Source of the DNA: Alkaliphilus hydrothermalis
GTDB lineage: Bacteria > Bacillota > Clostridia > Peptostreptococcales > Natronincolaceae
Assembly: GCF_016908555.1 (NCBI RefSeq)
Contig: NZ_JAFBEE010000016.1
Span: 4,163 to 68,162 of the forward strand
Direction of reading: 5' to 3'
Length of the DNA stretch: 64,000 bases
Positions 62,460-64,000 of the stretch are shown one piece after another; position 1 is the stretch's first letter; each line of letters opens with the position of its first letter. Made by a program: the position numbers and the translations under genes. The notes below the pieces were generated by a model that was not told the origin of the DNA, searched no databases, and saw nothing but the letters and a program-made list of their open reading frames with translations.

Positions 62460-63191
62460 ATGAAGAAAAAGATTGATCAAGAGGAAAATCAAATCATAAT
62501 TAAAAATGTCAGAGAAGGAATAATCGCAGGTATTCCTATTTTGGTGGGCTATATTCCTGTTGCCATGGCTTTTGGAATGCTAGCAAAGACAGTGGGGACT
62601 ACTTTTGCTGAATCTCTTCTTTTCTCAATACTAGTATTTGCTGGGGCTAGTCAGTTTATGGCATTAAACCTATTGGCAGTAGGGGTAGGAATTGGTGAAA
62701 TCATACTGGCCACCTTACTAATGAATTTCAGACATTTCTTGATGAGTGGCTCCCTTGCAGCTCGATTAAAGAAGGGAGAAAGGGCCTTAATCCCTTTATT
62801 GGCCTTCGGAGTGACGGATGAGACCTTCTCTGTTACGATGTTAAAAAAGGGAGAAGTAGAGGCTTCCTATGTATTACCTTTACAGCTAATATCCTATATA
62901 TCCTGGGTTGGGGGAACTGGTTTAGGGTATCTTTTAGGAGAAGTAATCCCTCCGATTCTAAGAAATAGTATGGGAATCGCCCTTTACGGTATGTTTATGG
63001 CAATCTTGATTCCAGCAATGAAGGCATCAAAGACAGTCACTATACTGGCACTGGGGGCTGGAGCAGTGAATACCCTCATTACCTATAGTAAAATACTACC
63101 CTCAGGATGGAGTCTGATTGTAACAATTTTAGTTGTATCAGCAGCAGGTGTATATTTATTTCCAGAGGAGGAAGAGACAAAAGATGAGTAA
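62460..63191 (+). CDS. azlC: AzlC family branched-chain amino acid exporter subunit
   Basis: 243-aa membrane protein with the AzlC block FAGASQFMALNLL and NFRHFLMSGSLA. With AzlD it exports branched-chain amino acids or analogues. The start lies inside the tail of the hgcB transcript (25 bases after the hgcB TAA), so it may be co-transcribed with hgcAB. Ribosome binding site GAGAGGAAAG. It overlaps azlD. Confidence 0.9.
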   Translation: MKKKIDQEENQIIIKNVREGIIAGIPILVGYIPVAMAFGMLAKTVGTTFAESLLFSILVFAGASQFMALNLLAVGVGIGEIILATLLMNFRHFLMSGSLAARLKKGERALIPLLAFGVTDETFSVTMLKKGEVEASYVLPLQLISYISWVGGTGLGYLLGEVIPPILRNSMGIALYGMFMAILIPAMKASKTVTILALGAGAVNTLITYSKILPSGWSLIVTILVVSAAGVYLFPEEEETKDE

Positions 63192-63492
63192 TATAATTCT
63201 ATTAATTATAGGAATGGCAGTAGTGACATATTTACCCCGACTAACTCCTTTTATGTTGGTATATAATAGCAATACTCCTCCGAAGCTTAAAAGATTCCTT
63301 TTGTTCATTCCCTACACAGCCTTGGGGGCGCTAATTATACCAGGTGTGCTGACTGCCATCCCAAATGAGCCGATAGTTGCTTTAATCGGTATCTCCATTG
63401 GTGGGGTATTGGCATGGATGAAGGGGGGCATTATTTTGCCTGTACTAGGGGCTATAGCTGTCGTTTATTGCTTACTGATGTTAGCCAGTTAA
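63184..63492 (+). CDS. azlD: AzlD family transporter subunit
   Basis: 102-aa partner of AzlC, four predicted helices, with YLPRLTPFMLVYN and LLFIPYTALGALIIPG blocks. ATG at 63184 overlaps the azlC stop by 8 bases. The stop codon TAA lies in the first bases of a repeat copy (AGCCAGTTAAAAA). Confidence 0.88.
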   Translation: MSNIILLIIGMAVVTYLPRLTPFMLVYNSNTPPKLKRFLLFIPYTALGALIIPGVLTAIPNEPIVALIGISIGGVLAWMKGGIILPVLGAIAVVYCLLMLAS

Positions 63493-63575
63493 AAACGATT
63501 CATCCTTTGTGTCACTGCGAAACTATGTTCCCTGAGATTTCTTAGGCATTGAAACTTAGGTATTTTTAAAAGGCT
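63483..63575 (+). repeat. Dispersed repeat, degenerate copy 3
   Basis: Begins AGCCAGTTAAAAAC at the azlD stop, contains the shared GTGTCACTGCGAAA stretch (compare GCGTCACTGCAAA in copy 1) and ends TTTTTAAAAGGCT. Stems are partly lost. Confidence 0.5.
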
Positions 63576-63622
63576 GCCAGGAGGCCGTTGAAATGTATTT
63601 GTTGCTTGGAGGTGATTGCTAC

Positions 63623-63850
63623 ATGAAGAAGTCTATATCAACAGTGGGGATTATAGATCGATTTGAAGGAAACTTCGCAGTTGTAGAATACGGGGAAAGG
63701 CAACATTTTGATTTGCCTAAAGATATGCTCCCGAAGGAGGCAGTAGAAGGGGATTCTATAAAGATTGTGATTTCAATTGATGAAGAGGAAACAGAGAAGA
63801 GAAAGCAGGAGATAGAAGCACTAACAAAAAGATTGTTTAAAGATGAATAG
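63623..63850 (+). CDS. DUF3006 family protein
   Basis: 75 aa. The pattern VGIIDRFEGNFAVVEYGERQHFDLPKDMLP followed by EGDSIKIVISIDEEETEKRKQEI is typical of DUF3006 (key words DRFEG, AVVE, LP). Start behind GGAGGTGATT. Such small proteins often lie next to MBL-fold hydrolases; none is visible here before the window ends. Confidence 0.85.
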   Translation: MKKSISTVGIIDRFEGNFAVVEYGERQHFDLPKDMLPKEAVEGDSIKIVISIDEEETEKRKQEIEALTKRLFKDE

Positions 63851-63866
63851 AAAAAATAAATAAAAC

Positions 63867-63917
63867 CGAGTCAAGGGGACGGTTCCTGATGACTCTTACG
63901 AGTCAAGGGGACGGTTC
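63867..63917 (+). repeat. REP-like palindrome with duplicated CGAGTCAAGGGGACGGTTC
   Basis: The 19-base unit occurs at 63867-63885 and 63899-63917. In the first copy GAGTCA pairs with TGACTC (63890-63895), a REP/IS200-type palindrome. The second copy breaks off after GGTTC, where the intron-like sequence starts. Confidence 0.6.
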
Positions 63918-64000
63918 GTGCGCCAAGCAAAGGGCGCACCATATAGTGGGTGGGAACCCCGCTGAGAAAGATTTAGCAAATCACTCATAGCGAGTCTTGG
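63918..64000 (+). mobile_element. Probable 5' end of a group II intron
   Basis: The sequence begins GTGCGCC, the group II intron 5' consensus, forms GTGCGCC/GGCGCAC as first stem, and continues ATATAGTGGGTGGGAACCCC like domain I of bacterial introns. The window ends before any reverse transcriptase could be seen. Confidence 0.5.

Overview
The window reads as chromosome of a low-GC, anaerobic, endospore-lineage Firmicute (class Clostridia). AT-rich intergenic DNA, strong AAGGAGG-type ribosome binding sites, a second gyrase-like topoisomerase pair, a clostridial-type ABC-F protein, glycyl-radical chemistry, a split NHEJ operon and apparent selenocysteine use suggest an Alkaliphilus/Natronincola-like organism. 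That placement is inference; no rRNA or tRNA gene is visible.

Layout. 1-2.4 kb: a small unknown gene and a proline-catabolic P5C dehydrogenase. 2.4-5.6 kb: a graveyard of mobile-element debris (IS110-type transposase with internal deletion, an IS3-family end, orphan fragments) around a lipoprotein and a HEPN-like gene. 5.7-8.4 kb: a ykkC-family riboswitch, best fitting the ppGpp subtype, ahead of a three-gene ABC-2 exporter. 8.6-15.8 kb: PepF, flavodoxin, aldehyde dehydrogenase, TauE-like exporter and an ABC-F ribosome-protection protein. 16.2-20.4 kb: topoisomerase IV-like ParE/ParC. 20.7-25.5 kb: a peroxiredoxin whose catalytic residue is a UGA codon, MsrA, DbpA helicase, CorA. 25.6-31.6 kb: a MerR/TipA-like regulator and a two-component system with an ABC exporter in the order of B. 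subtilis lnrJKLMN. 31.8-34.1 kb: a polar amino acid ABC importer. 35-43.8 kb: HAD phosphatase, pseudouridine catabolism (psuK-psuG), YeiH/LysR, RsgA behind an attenuator-like leader, RluF. 43.9-55.3 kb: envelope proteins, rubredoxin, the YjjI/YjjW glycyl-radical pair, DegV, a holin-like protein, an SLH protein. 55.4-58 kb: NHEJ operon (Ku, ligase and polymerase as separate proteins). 58.2-63.9 kb: nitroreductase, an XRE-TPR regulator, then hgcA-hgcB (mercury methylation), azlCD and a DUF3006 protein. The last bases look like the start of a group II intron inserted in a REP-like repeat.

The most interesting signal is the hgcAB locus. HgcA carries its hallmark NVWCAAGK cap helix. The HgcB frame stops at a UGA exactly where the family has a conserved cysteine, then continues in frame with family-like sequence; a 7-bp hairpin with loop UGGUA follows at SECIS-like distance. 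Upstream of the usual hgcA start, a strong ribosome binding site opens a frame that meets a second UGA in a Cys-UGA pair, followed by an 8-bp hairpin, before running into hgcA. With the UGA at the peroxidatic position of the peroxiredoxin, this gives three predicted selenocysteine codons in 64 kb, two of them in the mercury methylation operon.

A second theme is RNA-level control: the ykkC riboswitch with overlapping terminator, a leader peptide plus terminator before rsgA, and a GC hairpin over the ABC-F ribosome binding site. A third is a dispersed repeat of about 120 bp that starts at the stop codon of three different genes and keeps its stems by compensatory changes.
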